Shown in pieces: positions 7,448 through 14,690 of a stretch of 18,579 nt of DNA. Source of the DNA: a bacterium (GTDB taxonomy: Bacteria; T1Sed10-126); assembly GCA_003557545.1 (NCBI GenBank), contig PWOD01000076.1:1-18579 (forward strand), read 5' to 3'. A program made the position numbers and the translations under genes. The notes under the pieces were generated by a model that was not told where the DNA came from, searched no databases, and saw only the letters and a list, made by a program, of their open reading frames with translations. Each line of letters begins with the position of its first letter. Within the stretch, counting starts at the first letter, position 1.

Positions 7448-8242
7448 ATGATAGGCAAAAAGATTCGTATGGAACGTTTAATAAACCGCCAGTCGGGAAA
7501 CACCGTGATTGTTCCAATGGACCATGGTGTAACGATCGGACCGGTTCCAGGTTTAGAGAATATGGCAGAAGCGATTGACCGGGTGGTCAGTGGTGGTGCA
7601 ACAGCGGTTTTAATGCACAAAGGTATGGTTGTCCACGGCCACCGGGGCGGCGGAAAGGATGTCGGACTTATCATCCACATGTCGGCCAGCACAGCTCTGT
7701 CGCTAAAACCGAACAATAAAATTCAGAGTTGTTCTGTCGAAGAGGCTCTACGGCTGGGTGCCGACGCCGTTTCGATCCATATCAACCTGGGAGCTGAAAA
7801 CGAAGACCTGATGTTAAAAAAGTTCGGCGAAATCGGTAACAGCTGCCAGGAATGGGGAATTCCCCTGATAGCAATGATGTATACTCGGGGGCCCCGGATA
7901 GAGAATGAATATGCTCCCGAAGTAGTCGCTCATGCCGCCCGGGTCGGCGCGGAGCTGGGAGCAGATATCGTAAAATGTAATTACACTGGGGATCCCGAAA
8001 GTTTTTCCCGAGTGATAGAAGGTTGTCCGGTGCCGGTAGTAATTGCCGGTGGAGAAAAGATGGAAGATGAGATCAGCATTTTACAGATGGTCAGTGAAGC
8101 CCACGAGGCCGGTGGACGAGGAGTTTCTATTGGCCGAAATGTTTTTCAGGCTCGCAAGCCGGACAGAATGGTCCGGGCGATCTCTTCAATAGTACATGAA
8201 AACCGCACGCCCGAAGAAGCGGAGGAGATCCTTCATGAGTAA
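7448..8242 (+). CDS. 2-Amino-3,7-dideoxy-D-threo-hept-6-ulosonate synthase (archaeal-type AroA')
   Basis: A DhnA/class I aldolase-type TIM barrel of 264 residues. In archaea this enzyme joins L-aspartate semialdehyde to a ketosugar phosphate (6-deoxy-5-ketofructose 1-phosphate) to start a DAHP-independent route to 3-dehydroquinate. The motifs seen are [11 protein letters not shown] (Asp25), [20 protein letters not shown] (Tyr145), [10 protein letters not shown] (probable Schiff-base Lys176) and the phosphate loops VIAGGEK and [10 protein letters not shown]. Its stop overlaps the start of the DHQ synthase II gene (ATGAGTAA), which fixes its function better than sequence alone, since class I FBP aldolases are close relatives. 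In Streptomyces griseus the relative GriI uses dihydroxyacetone phosphate to make 3-amino-4-hydroxybenzoate, a possible alternative role. The ATG is preceded by GGGGTG and AGGA, neither ideally spaced. Confidence 0.9.
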   Translation: MIGKKIRMERLINRQSGNTVIVPMDHGVTIGPVPGLENMAEAIDRVVSGGATAVLMHKGMVVHGHRGGGKDVGLIIHMSASTALSLKPNNKIQSCSVEEALRLGADAVSIHINLGAENEDLMLKKFGEIGNSCQEWGIPLIAMMYTRGPRIENEYAPEVVAHAARVGAELGADIVKCNYTGDPESFSRVIEGCPVPVVIAGGEKMEDEISILQMVSEAHEAGGRGVSIGRNVFQARKPDRMVRAISSIVHENRTPEEAEEILHE

Positions 8243-9248
8243 AGAAAAGATTATCTGGGTTAAGGTAGACAGTTATGACAGACAGTTTATTACAGGCTGC
8301 CTGGAAGCTGGAGTTGATGGAATCTATTCAACCGAACCAATAGGTAAAAAAATCGAGCAACTGGGTGTTGTTGATACTATAACCCCGGACGGCAAGATAG
8401 TTCCCGGTGAAGATGTAGTCACTGTAACGATACAGAGTAAAGAGGATGAAGAAAAAGCGCTGGTGGAAGCCGGCCACCGTTATGTTGTGGTAGAGACTGC
8501 TGACTGGATGATCATTCCGCTGGAAAATTTGATCGCCCGGACCAACAACCTGGTTGCCCTGGTCAACTCAGCCGAGGATGGCCGAACAGCCCTGGAGACT
8601 CTGGAAAAAGGGGTTGACGGTGTTTTGCTGGAGACTGACGAGTTACAGGAGGTTCAAAAAACTGTAAAGCTTGTAAAACAACCTCCGATCAATTACCCGC
8701 TGCATCCAGCAACGATCAAGACAATTGAGAAGTTGGGATTAGGAGACAGAGTTTGTGTTGACACATGCACAATGATGAAACCAGGCGAGGGAATGCTGGT
8801 CGGAGATTCCAGCGCCGGAATGTTCCTCGTATCAGCCGAGGTCAAAGAGGCTGAATATGTGGCTTCCCGACCGTTCCGAGTAAATGCCGGTGGAGTCCAT
8901 GCTTATATTCAGGTGCCGGGAGATAGAACCCGTTATCTGGCCGAACTGGAAGCAGGTGATGAGGTAACAGTGATCAATCACCAGGGAGAGGGTAAGAGCT
9001 CAATAGTCGGACGGGCCAAACTGGAAAGCAGACCTCTAATGAAGGTGACAGCCACGGTCGAGACGGAGAGCGGGGCCAAAGAGTTCTCCCTGGTTTTACA
9101 GAATGCTGAAACGATCAACCTGGTCAGTCCGGAGGGTGAACCGGTATCGATTGTCGAGCTGAGCCCGGGCGACAAAGTACTGAGCTATTATGAAGAGGCC
9201 GGACGGCATTTTGGAATCAAGGTAGAAGAGACAATATCGGAAAAATAG
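8235..9248 (+). CDS. 3-Dehydroquinate synthase II (archaeal-type AroB')
   Basis: In archaea this NAD-dependent enzyme oxidatively deaminates and cyclises the ADH product to 3-dehydroquinate. It is unrelated to the classic AroB. The 337 residues show the family blocks throughout: [98 protein letters not shown] and the ending [15 protein letters not shown] chose the ATG at 8235, which overlaps the preceding stop by eight bases and follows GGAGGAG (8221-8227) by seven bases; an in-frame upstream ATG at 8196 would add 13 basic residues without family support. The overlap implies translational coupling with the ADH synthase. The homologue GriH acts in 3-amino-4-hydroxybenzoate formation, so a secondary-metabolite role cannot be excluded. 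Confidence 0.95.
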   Translation: MSKEKIIWVKVDSYDRQFITGCLEAGVDGIYSTEPIGKKIEQLGVVDTITPDGKIVPGEDVVTVTIQSKEDEEKALVEAGHRYVVVETADWMIIPLENLIARTNNLVALVNSAEDGRTALETLEKGVDGVLLETDELQEVQKTVKLVKQPPINYPLHPATIKTIEKLGLGDRVCVDTCTMMKPGEGMLVGDSSAGMFLVSAEVKEAEYVASRPFRVNAGGVHAYIQVPGDRTRYLAELEAGDEVTVINHQGEGKSSIVGRAKLESRPLMKVTATVETESGAKEFSLVLQNAETINLVSPEGEPVSIVELSPGDKVLSYYEEAGRHFGIKVEETISEK

Positions 9249-9254
9249 GCTGGA

Positions 9255-10475
9255 TTAATTAGTCGCCTGCAAACAGCGATAACAGTCGCGGGCGATCATC
9301 AGCTCCTCATTGGTCGGAATAACAAACAGTGCAGTCGAACTATCCGGTGTACTGAATCGACCTTCAGTAACAACAAGTTCGGTATTCAATGAACAATCAG
9401 GAATAATTCCAAGCTGATCAAGGTTTTCTATGGCCCGGCGCCGTACTTCGTATGAATTTGAGCCAATTCCACCGCTAAATACTATGGCGTCGGCACCATT
9501 CAACAGACCATAGTAGGCACAGATATATTTTTTCAACCGCTGACAGAAGACATCCAGAGCAAGTTCGGCTCGCTCATCACCCTGCCCCATCAGCTTAAGC
9601 AGGGTCCGCATATCGTTAGTTTTTCCGGAAAGACCCAGCAGACCACTCTGTTGATTTAAAACACAGTCAATTTCTTCCCGTGAAAAATTTTCCAGCGACA
9701 TGATATAGGTAACAACCGCCGGATCGATATCACCGGATCGAGTTCCCATAACCAGACCTTCCAGCGGAGTGAACCCCATAGAAGTATCGATTACTGTTTT
9801 CCCATCAAAAGCTGCCAGGCTAGCTCCATTCCCAAGATGACAGGTAACAACTTTAATATCAGAGGTGGACTTATCCATCAGTTGAGCACAGCGCATCCTA
9901 AGATACCGATGGCTGAGACCATGAAAGCCGTACCGACGAATTCCATGTTGCTCATAATAATGCCAGGGGATAGCATACATATAGGATTTAACCGGAAGAG
10001 TCTGATGAACACCAGTATCAAATGCAGCTATCTGGGGAAGCTCGGGGAAATGCTCCCGGGCGGCCCTGATCCCCTCAAGATTATGGGGGTTATGGAGCGG
10101 AGCAAATTGAATACACTCCTCTATCTGATCTTCCACTTCCTGATCAATAACTAGCGACTCACTCAACAGCTCTCCACCATGAACGACCCGATGACCGATA
10201 CCACTCAGTTCATCCATTTTGATAGCTTTATCGGTGGCAGTTTCAAATAGCTGCATAGCTTTTTCCAGAGCTTCATGATGATTTTTAATCTCTATCTGTT
10301 CACTGCGCTGGATCCCATCGGTTTTCAGATGTAGTTTTGAGTATGACTGGCCAATCTGTTCAACTTCCCCGGAAGCGACAATTTTGTCAGTATTATTTTC
10401 AATCTGCTCCCAGGATGTTTCAACCAGTTTAAATTTAAGAGATGAACTACCACAATTAATCACTAAAAAAAGCAT
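9255..10475 (-). CDS. ackA: Acetate kinase
   Basis: Interconverts acetate plus ATP with acetyl phosphate plus ADP in the cytoplasm. In fermenters it is the ATP-yielding last step of acetate formation. The 406 residues show both family signatures, FLVINCGSSSLKF at the N-terminus and GFHGLSHRYLR near 180, along with RVVHGGE, CHLGNGASLAAFDG, DTSMGFTPLEGLVMGTRSGD and the ATP-site GGIGSNS. The ATG at 10473-10475 follows GGAGG at six bases; an upstream in-frame TTG lies inside the Shine-Dalgarno spacing and is unlikely. It is convergent with the DHQ synthase gene, with only six bases between the stop codons and no bidirectional terminator. No pta gene is adjacent. Confidence 0.97.
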   Translation of the reverse strand: MLFLVINCGSSSLKFKLVETSWEQIENNTDKIVASGEVEQIGQSYSKLHLKTDGIQRSEQIEIKNHHEALEKAMQLFETATDKAIKMDELSGIGHRVVHGGELLSESLVIDQEVEDQIEECIQFAPLHNPHNLEGIRAAREHFPELPQIAAFDTGVHQTLPVKSYMYAIPWHYYEQHGIRRYGFHGLSHRYLRMRCAQLMDKSTSDIKVVTCHLGNGASLAAFDGKTVIDTSMGFTPLEGLVMGTRSGDIDPAVVTYIMSLENFSREEIDCVLNQQSGLLGLSGKTNDMRTLLKLMGQGDERAELALDVFCQRLKKYICAYYGLLNGADAIVFSGGIGSNSYEVRRRAIENLDQLGIIPDCSLNTELVVTEGRFSTPDSSTALFVIPTNEELMIARDCYRCLQATN

Positions 10476-10784
10476 TAACAACCTCCTGAAAAATAACGAT
10501 GTTCGATCGTCCGCATAAATACTGAGCTTTTTACAATAAGAGACAAAAATTTTTTATCATCCGGCCGGCCAGATTAAATGACACTGGCAGCAGATTACCT
10601 ACCGACGAATCTTTTATTTAAATAAATTTGAGGTAAAATCTATAGTCAGCTACAAAAGCCCATTAATTTTGCCATATAAAGAGCTATAACGCAAACCCGA
10701 CCAGCGCTATTCGGGTGGGTTTCTTACTAATAACTTTTATAACTGCATAGAACAGAGTGCAGGGTTTAAAGAAAGGATTTTAAA
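10476..10784. other. Divergent intergenic region between ackA and folK
   Basis: These 309 bases must carry the ackA promoter (minus strand) and the folK promoter (plus strand). For ackA a poor TTGTCT/TATTTA pair with a 19-base spacer can be seen; for folK a TATAAC at 10685-10690 has only a weak -35 (TTAATT). A GC-rich hairpin precedes folK. No ORF or tRNA is supported, and no folate riboswitch consensus could be matched. Confidence 0.5.
10693..10722 (+). promoter_or_regulatory. GC-rich stem-loop in the folK leader
   Basis: AAACCC (10693-10698) pairs with GGGTTT (10717-10722) and the stem can extend inward through a G-U and CC/GG pairs. An alternative pairing CCCGA/TCGGG (10696-10700 with 10711-10715) uses the same C run, so two registers compete. 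No T run follows, so it is not a normal intrinsic terminator. It lies about 60 bases before the folK start. Confidence 0.4.
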
Positions 10785-11264
10785 ATGTCAGGAGAAACCC
10801 CCAAAAAACTGTTTGTCGGGCTCGGTACCAATATGGGTAATCGACGGAAAAACCTGGCCCGCGCCAGGCAAAAACTCAAGTTGGACTGCAAACGAATACT
10901 CGCCTCTTCAACAATGGAAACAGAACCGGTGGGAATCAACTCCAGCAAAAAGTTTTTAAACCAGGTTGTATTAATGGAAAACCATCGATTCGAAACGGCA
11001 GTTTCAGCCCTTAAGCGGCTGCTATCAGTGGAAGTTATGATGGGACGTGACAGGGCCAAAAACAAACCGGATCGAATTATCGATCTTGATCTACTTTATT
11101 TTGGAGAGGTTATACGGAAAGGTCATCCTACCGTTCCTCATCCCCGGCTTCACCAGCGGCGGTTTGTGCTTGAACCACTGACTGAAATAGCCCCCTCATT
11201 TATTCATCCAATTAAAAAAAAATCACAGCAGGAACTGCTCAAATTACTGCTGGAGAAAAGTTAA
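10785..11264 (+). CDS. folK: 2-Amino-4-hydroxy-6-hydroxymethyldihydropteridine pyrophosphokinase (HPPK)
   Basis: Transfers pyrophosphate from ATP to 6-hydroxymethyl-7,8-dihydropterin in folate synthesis. The 159 residues match HPPK length. GLGTNMGNR (about 13-21) is the nucleotide/pterin loop; ETEPVGINSSKKFLNQVV, RAKNKPDRIIDLDLLYFG (two metal-binding Asp) and HPRLHQRRFVLEPLTEIAP are the family signatures. AAAGGA lies about nine bases before the ATG. It stands alone: no folP, folB or folE is nearby, which is unusual because folK is often clustered with them. Confidence 0.95.
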   Translation: MSGETPKKLFVGLGTNMGNRRKNLARARQKLKLDCKRILASSTMETEPVGINSSKKFLNQVVLMENHRFETAVSALKRLLSVEVMMGRDRAKNKPDRIIDLDLLYFGEVIRKGHPTVPHPRLHQRRFVLEPLTEIAPSFIHPIKKKSQQELLKLLLEKS

Positions 11265-11419
11265 AGAGGCCCCACCAGTGGTTAGCCAACAGATTAAACC
11301 AGTACTACTGTTGCAATCAATAAAAACTAATCTAAACTAATAAATGATCGGAAACAGGTCGCGCGTGAGATAAAGCTGCGTCAACCAGATAAAACAGCTC
11401 AATTTTCTGAAGTTAGCTG

Positions 11420-11448
11420 TCGACTTTAATCACTGGTATTGATAAAAT
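11420..11448 (+). promoter_or_regulatory. Probable promoter for the MerR-like gene and MurI-like gene
   Basis: TCGACT (11420-11425), a 17-base spacer and TAAAAT (11443-11448), about 60 bases before the start codon. The rest of the 245-base folK/MerR gap shows nothing recognisable. Confidence 0.45.
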
Positions 11449-11509
11449 CAAAATTAAACTACAGTTGAACTGGCTAAAAGCTGATTAAAAGTTAGCGGAG
11501 GCGATTGAA

Positions 11510-11932
11510 ATGACTGACGGATTGTATCTTGACGAAGTTGTTGAACAAACAGGTATTTCCCAGAGAAATATAAAGTACTGGTGCAACAAATACCAGATAC
11601 CGGTAGAGAAAGATGGGCGCAGCAACCTCTATTCCTCAACAGCAATCAATGCACTCAAACTGGTAAAATTACTCTCAAATTCAAAACTTTTCAACCATCA
11701 TTTCATACGACTACAGGTACAGCGAGCAGTTGGTGATCGAATGGAAGATCTAGAGTTTAGAACAGAGTATGAGCAGGTCAGAATCGAGGGAAAAGAACTA
11801 CTTGGCCGGTTTCCTCAGTTGACCGGCACCAGGGAACTTCTACCTGCACTTGAGAATGAGCTTACCAGCCCGCCAATAATTCAGAGTAAAACTGTTAAAA
11901 AAACGGAGAAACTTGATGACGTTTTACTGTAA
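11510..11932 (+). CDS. MerR-type helix-turn-helix protein
   Basis: The 140 residues begin with a MerR-like winged helix-turn-helix (about 5-60): LYLDEVVEQTGISQRNIKYW, then a wing with GRSNLYSSTAINALKLVKLL. The rest is not recognisable as an effector domain; it has no cysteine cluster as in metal sensors, and the C-terminal third is charged and Pro/Glu-rich. It could be a DNA-binding regulator, or a chaperone modulator or other MerR-fold protein. Its 3' end overlaps the start of the MurI-like gene by 17 bases, so the two are co-transcribed and probably translationally coupled, which suggests it controls or works with that enzyme. GGAGG-like AGCGGAGG lies about eight bases before the ATG. Confidence 0.75.
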   Translation: MTDGLYLDEVVEQTGISQRNIKYWCNKYQIPVEKDGRSNLYSSTAINALKLVKLLSNSKLFNHHFIRLQVQRAVGDRMEDLEFRTEYEQVRIEGKELLGRFPQLTGTRELLPALENELTSPPIIQSKTVKKTEKLDDVLL

Positions 11933-12725
11933 AAAAACTCCAATCGGTTTTTTTCATTCGGGAGTTGGCGGACTAACGGTATTACGTGCTTTTCTCACCG
12001 AAATGGGTAGTTTTCCCTTCCATTATCTGGCCGACAGTGCCCACTGTCCCTATGGTGACCGGCCGCTGGAGGAAGTTAAAAGATTTGCTCTTGAGGCGAC
12101 CGATTACCTGATAGAGCAGGGCTGTAAAACAGTGATTATGGCCTGTAACATAAGCTCCAGCATAGCGCTTGAAGAAGCAGAAAAAAACTATCCTGATGTC
12201 GCTGTTCTGGGCTTAATAAACAGCTTCCTGGGTGAAACTGTAAAACAGCTCAGTACAACCGGAAGGGTCGGCGTGCTGGCCACAACCGGCACGGTTAACA
12301 GCCAGCGCTACCCGGAAGTTTTGTCCCGTTATGGACTGGAAGTTTATCAGCAACCCTGCCCCCCGCTGGTTCCACTGGTCGAGGCTGAACTGACAACTGG
12401 TCCAGAGGTGGAAAAGGTGCTAAAGGAATTATTGGAAAATCTCCTGAAAGAGGGCCCCGATACGATTATTTTAGGCTGCACTCATTACCCGTTTCTGTCG
12501 AGCTCATTAAAAAAAGTTTTACCGGCCGGAATAAAACTATTAGACCCGGGCCAAATACTGGCCAAAAAACTGGCCGGGACGGTCAAAAGCAACGGTAAAA
12601 AAGCAGATTTCAGGATCAGCTCAACAGCCACCAATCCTACCCTCCAGAAACTATTAAACCAGCTTCCCGGCATGAAAAATTCAACAGTAACTCTGGCAGA
12701 GACCAAACCAATACAGATCAATTGA
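11916..12725 (+). CDS. Glutamate racemase-like protein (atypical MurI / Asp-Glu racemase family)
   Basis: The 269 residues have the MurI fold signatures: GFFHSGVGGLTVLRAF (about 11-27), CPYGDRP (44-50), VIMACNISSSIALE (Cys77), TTGTVNSQRY, and DTIILGCTHYPFL (Cys188, His190). Both catalytic cysteines are kept. However, the conserved Asp of the FDSGVGG motif is His14, the conserved Thr of ACNT is Ile79, and DSG near the C-terminus reads DPG. In typical MurI these residues support catalysis and bind the substrate carboxylate and amino groups. The protein may therefore be a racemase with altered activity or substrate, or a non-canonical D-glutamate supplier for the cell wall. I chose the ATG at 11916 (GGAG seven bases upstream) over TTG at 11913. 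It overlaps the MerR-like gene by 17 bases. Confidence 0.8.
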   Translation: MTFYCKKTPIGFFHSGVGGLTVLRAFLTEMGSFPFHYLADSAHCPYGDRPLEEVKRFALEATDYLIEQGCKTVIMACNISSSIALEEAEKNYPDVAVLGLINSFLGETVKQLSTTGRVGVLATTGTVNSQRYPEVLSRYGLEVYQQPCPPLVPLVEAELTTGPEVEKVLKELLENLLKEGPDTIILGCTHYPFLSSSLKKVLPAGIKLLDPGQILAKKLAGTVKSNGKKADFRISSTATNPTLQKLLNQLPGMKNSTVTLAETKPIQIN

Positions 12726-12836
12726 ACTCACCTTGCAGCTTTCGAGGGATTACAGCCGTGAGATAGTCAGCCAGCTTTTTTGAAAAATAAAACCCCGAAC
12801 TAAAACAACCATCAAAACTGTCAGAAAAATTAAACT

Positions 12837-12864
12837 TTCACCGAAAAGATGTCGAAACTATAAA
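12837..12864 (+). promoter_or_regulatory. Probable promoter upstream of the DUF5610-like gene
   Basis: TTCACC (12837-12842), a 16-base spacer and TATAAA (12859-12864). A sigma-28-like reading of the same stretch (TAAA, about 16 bases, GTCGAAAC) is also possible but imperfect. Confidence 0.4.
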
Positions 12865-12925
12865 TCAATAAGAAAATAGTATGGTTATTTTAAGGCTAAA
12901 TCCCCTGACAGCTGGAGTGGTTATA

Positions 12926-13615
12926 ATGGCAGTTGATCCAATTCACCAGGCCCCATCACAGATACAACCTAACAAAGACAAACCCGGAGCAGAGGTTGAT
13001 TCAAAGCAATCAATCAAAGATTTAGGGGGGCTTATTTCATCTAAAAAGCAGGCAGGGCAGGGATTAGCAAAACATTATGGCAGCAGTGTACAACTGGAGA
13101 TTTCACAAAATGTCAGCATGGGGGTCAATAAAAATGCGGCGCAGATGCTGGTCGAAACCGAAGTCCGAACCTCACTGGCTGCTAAAATTTCAAACAGCCA
13201 ACTGCCTGCCCAACGCCCTTCCTTAACTCCGGAAGATAAAAATCTTACACCGGAAAAAATAGCCGATAGATTGGTTGATTATGCTTTAAACCTACTGGAG
13301 GATAGCAACCCCGGCGGAGAGATAAGCAGAGCGGAAGTCGACCAGCTGCGGGAAGCAGCCGGACAGGGGTTTGAAACTGCCAGCAAAATACTGGGGGAAA
13401 CCCCTTCCAATGAGTTGAAATCACTCGTTGGTGATATTCGAACAATATTTTTGGAGCGGCTGGAAGAGTTGACCGATCAATCAGTTGAACGGGCCGCGGA
13501 AAATCCAGCCGGTGCCGGGGGAGAACTTTTCGAACAGATCGCCATGGAAAATTCCCGGGCGCTGGAGGAAACCGAAGGTGGGATCGACCTATCGGGGTGG
13601 GCGGACAGGGAATAG
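12926..13615 (+). CDS. Uncharacterised protein with DUF5610-like helical domain
   Basis: The 229 residues have no signal peptide or membrane segment. The first 100 are polar and low-complexity; residues about 105-185 (LTPEKIADRLVDYALNLLED, then QLREAAGQGFETASKILGE) resemble the helical DUF5610 domain found in many bacterial proteins of unknown role, including ones near motility and envelope genes. I start at ATG 12926 (MAVDPIHQ), with GGAG eight bases upstream; the ATG at 12881 has no Shine-Dalgarno. The C-terminus is acidic. It is convergent with the sigma-H-like gene, with only 21 bases between stops. The function is unknown; the domain match is by eye only. Confidence 0.65.
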   Translation: MAVDPIHQAPSQIQPNKDKPGAEVDSKQSIKDLGGLISSKKQAGQGLAKHYGSSVQLEISQNVSMGVNKNAAQMLVETEVRTSLAAKISNSQLPAQRPSLTPEDKNLTPEKIADRLVDYALNLLEDSNPGGEISRAEVDQLREAAGQGFETASKILGETPSNELKSLVGDIRTIFLERLEELTDQSVERAAENPAGAGGELFEQIAMENSRALEETEGGIDLSGWADRE

Positions 13616-13636
13616 AGTTAATCTAACGCAATAGAG

Positions 13637-14221
13637 CTATTTCAAAAAACTAAATGAATTAAGAGAGAGCTGATTTTCCTGCAGTTCACGGGCAATCTTT
13701 CCCCGTATCCTGGACAATGCATTATCGACCGATTTTTCGGTACAATCCAACTTTTCAGCAATAACCTTATAAGTTTCACCGGCCAGATACCCTTCCAGAA
13801 CATCTCTTTCAAACTCAGAAAGGGTTTCACGGGCAATTTTTTGCAAAGCTGCCAGAGACTCCTGAGCCAGCAGTTCAGTCTCGGGATCCGGTTCTCGGGC
13901 GGGTGGCCGATATCTTGCCTGCTCCAGTGAATCAGACTGATTCAGCAGCTGATGTTTTTCGCGCAGTTGTTTTTTAACATGATCGCCCAGCTGACGCCGG
14001 ATACAGAGCGCGGCATAGGCTACAAAGGGTACACCGTGGCTGGTTTCATAACTATCATGGGCCCGTGTAAGTGCAATTCTAGCCTCCTGCAGCAGATCCT
14101 CACGGTTTCCCGCCGGAAGATAATAATCTGAAGCAATTTTATACATCAGACCCTCATATTGTTTAATAAGTTTATTGTATCGTTTTTCCTGGTGAAGATC
14201 AGACTGATAACTTTTAATCAC
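13637..14221 (-). CDS. RNA polymerase sigma factor, Spo0H (sigma-H)-like
   Basis: The 194 residues carry sigma-70 region 2 (about 18-90) with the block DYYLPAGNREDLLQEARIAL followed by a core matching B. subtilis sigma-H, FVAYAALCIRRQLGDHVKKQ, then a variable linker and region 4 (about 130-180) with LSEFERDVLEGYLAGETYKV and a recognition helix near TEKSVDNALSRIRGKI. Region 1.1 is absent. In Firmicutes this sigma drives stationary phase, competence or early sporulation genes. The start is GTG (14219-14221), seven bases after GGGAGGT. Family identity is solid; orthology to sigH is likely but not proved, and no rlmB or secE/nusG neighbours are present as often found by sigH. Confidence 0.9.
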   Translation of the reverse strand: MIKSYQSDLHQEKRYNKLIKQYEGLMYKIASDYYLPAGNREDLLQEARIALTRAHDSYETSHGVPFVAYAALCIRRQLGDHVKKQLREKHQLLNQSDSLEQARYRPPAREPDPETELLAQESLAALQKIARETLSEFERDVLEGYLAGETYKVIAEKLDCTEKSVDNALSRIRGKIARELQENQLSLNSFSFLK

Positions 14222-14306
14222 TTGCTTACCTCCCGGTTTTTTGAAAAAAGCTGATAAAATAACCTGTATGCCAGCAACAGGTCAGAAGGGATTCCCCACC
14301 CTGTTT

Positions 14307-14334
14307 ATTATAATTCGATTGGCTAAACAGTACA
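14307..14334 (-). promoter_or_regulatory. Probable promoter for the sigma factor gene
   Basis: A perfect TATAAT (14312-14307 on the minus strand) is preceded at 16 bases by a weak -35, TGTACT (14334-14329). The resulting leader of about 80 bases contains a CCTGT/ACAGG hairpin. Confidence 0.4.
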
Positions 14335-14460
14335 TTTATAAGCCATTTAGTGAAGATAATCAAGTTTTATTTTTGATTGAAGAACTACATCTATCCCGGA
14401 TAAAGATCTATCAGCGGTTCAAAATTACCCGGCGACAGGAGCTCCCCCGTTAAATTTAAA

Positions 14461-14494
14461 CTGTTATGAAGAAAAACTCTAAGATTTTTAACAG
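14461..14494. repeat. Inverted repeat CTGTTA/TAACAG
   Basis: Two perfect 6-base arms (14461-14466 and 14489-14494) with a 22-base loop, about 180 bases upstream of the lipoprotein gene. Possibly an operator or mRNA stem; weak evidence alone. Confidence 0.3.
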
Positions 14495-14501
14495 AGCCCA
14501 A

Positions 14502-14538
14502 CCAATTAGAAAAACAGTTCTGGGTAAGAGCTAATTGG
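14502..14538. repeat. Inverted repeat CCAATTAG/CTAATTGG
   Basis: Two perfect 8-base arms (14502-14509 and 14531-14538) separated by 21 bases and immediately upstream of the -35 of the lipoprotein gene. The arms are one helical repeat apart in multiples (centres 29 bases), compatible with binding of a dimeric regulator. Plus-strand sequence after the second arm is A-rich, so it is not a plus-strand terminator. Confidence 0.4.
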
Positions 14539-14556
14539 AAAAAAGTCAAAAACTGA

Positions 14557-14585
14557 TTGATTTATAGCAAAAACAACCTTATAGT
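14557..14585 (+). promoter_or_regulatory. Sigma-70 type promoter for the OmpA-like lipoprotein gene
   Basis: TTGATT (14557-14562), a 17-base spacer and TATAGT (14580-14585). The leader is about 100 bases long and includes AAAGGAG not followed by a start codon. Confidence 0.6.
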
Positions 14586-14690
14586 AATAATCAGCTAAGT
14601 AAAAAGTGCCGCCTAATATAAAGGAGCTCTATAGATAGCAGGTGGCGAGAAAGATAATAGCCCGAAAATTTACCGATGGAGTTGATAAGA

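Larger units (their letters stand above)
14222..14690. other. Divergent intergenic region between the sigma factor and the OmpA-like lipoprotein gene
   Basis: About 470 bases without a convincing gene. They hold promoters in both directions and two inverted repeats. One 70-codon plus-strand ORF at 14241-14453 begins with TTG, lacks a ribosome binding site and has no recognisable domain, so I do not call it. Confidence 0.6.

Noticed and set aside
8196-8234. Upstream ATG for 3-dehydroquinate synthase II
   Set aside because: It adds 13 basic residues outside the family alignment and lacks the GGAGGAG spacing that the ATG at 8235 has.
7448-8242. Plain class I fructose-bisphosphate aldolase for the AroA' gene
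   Set aside because: The family is related, but overlap with a 3-dehydroquinate synthase II gene makes ADH synthase the more likely role.
10500-10784. Tetrahydrofolate or cyclic-di-GMP riboswitch upstream of folK
   Set aside because: A GCAAACC-like string is present, but the remaining conserved motifs of these riboswitches are missing.
12881-12925. Upstream ATG for the DUF5610-like gene
   Set aside because: No ribosome binding site and hydrophobic leader not continued; the ATG at 12926 has GGAG at good spacing.
14241-14453. 70-codon plus-strand ORF divergent from the sigma factor gene
   Set aside because: TTG start without a ribosome binding site, no recognisable domain, and it lies over the probable sigma factor promoter and leader.
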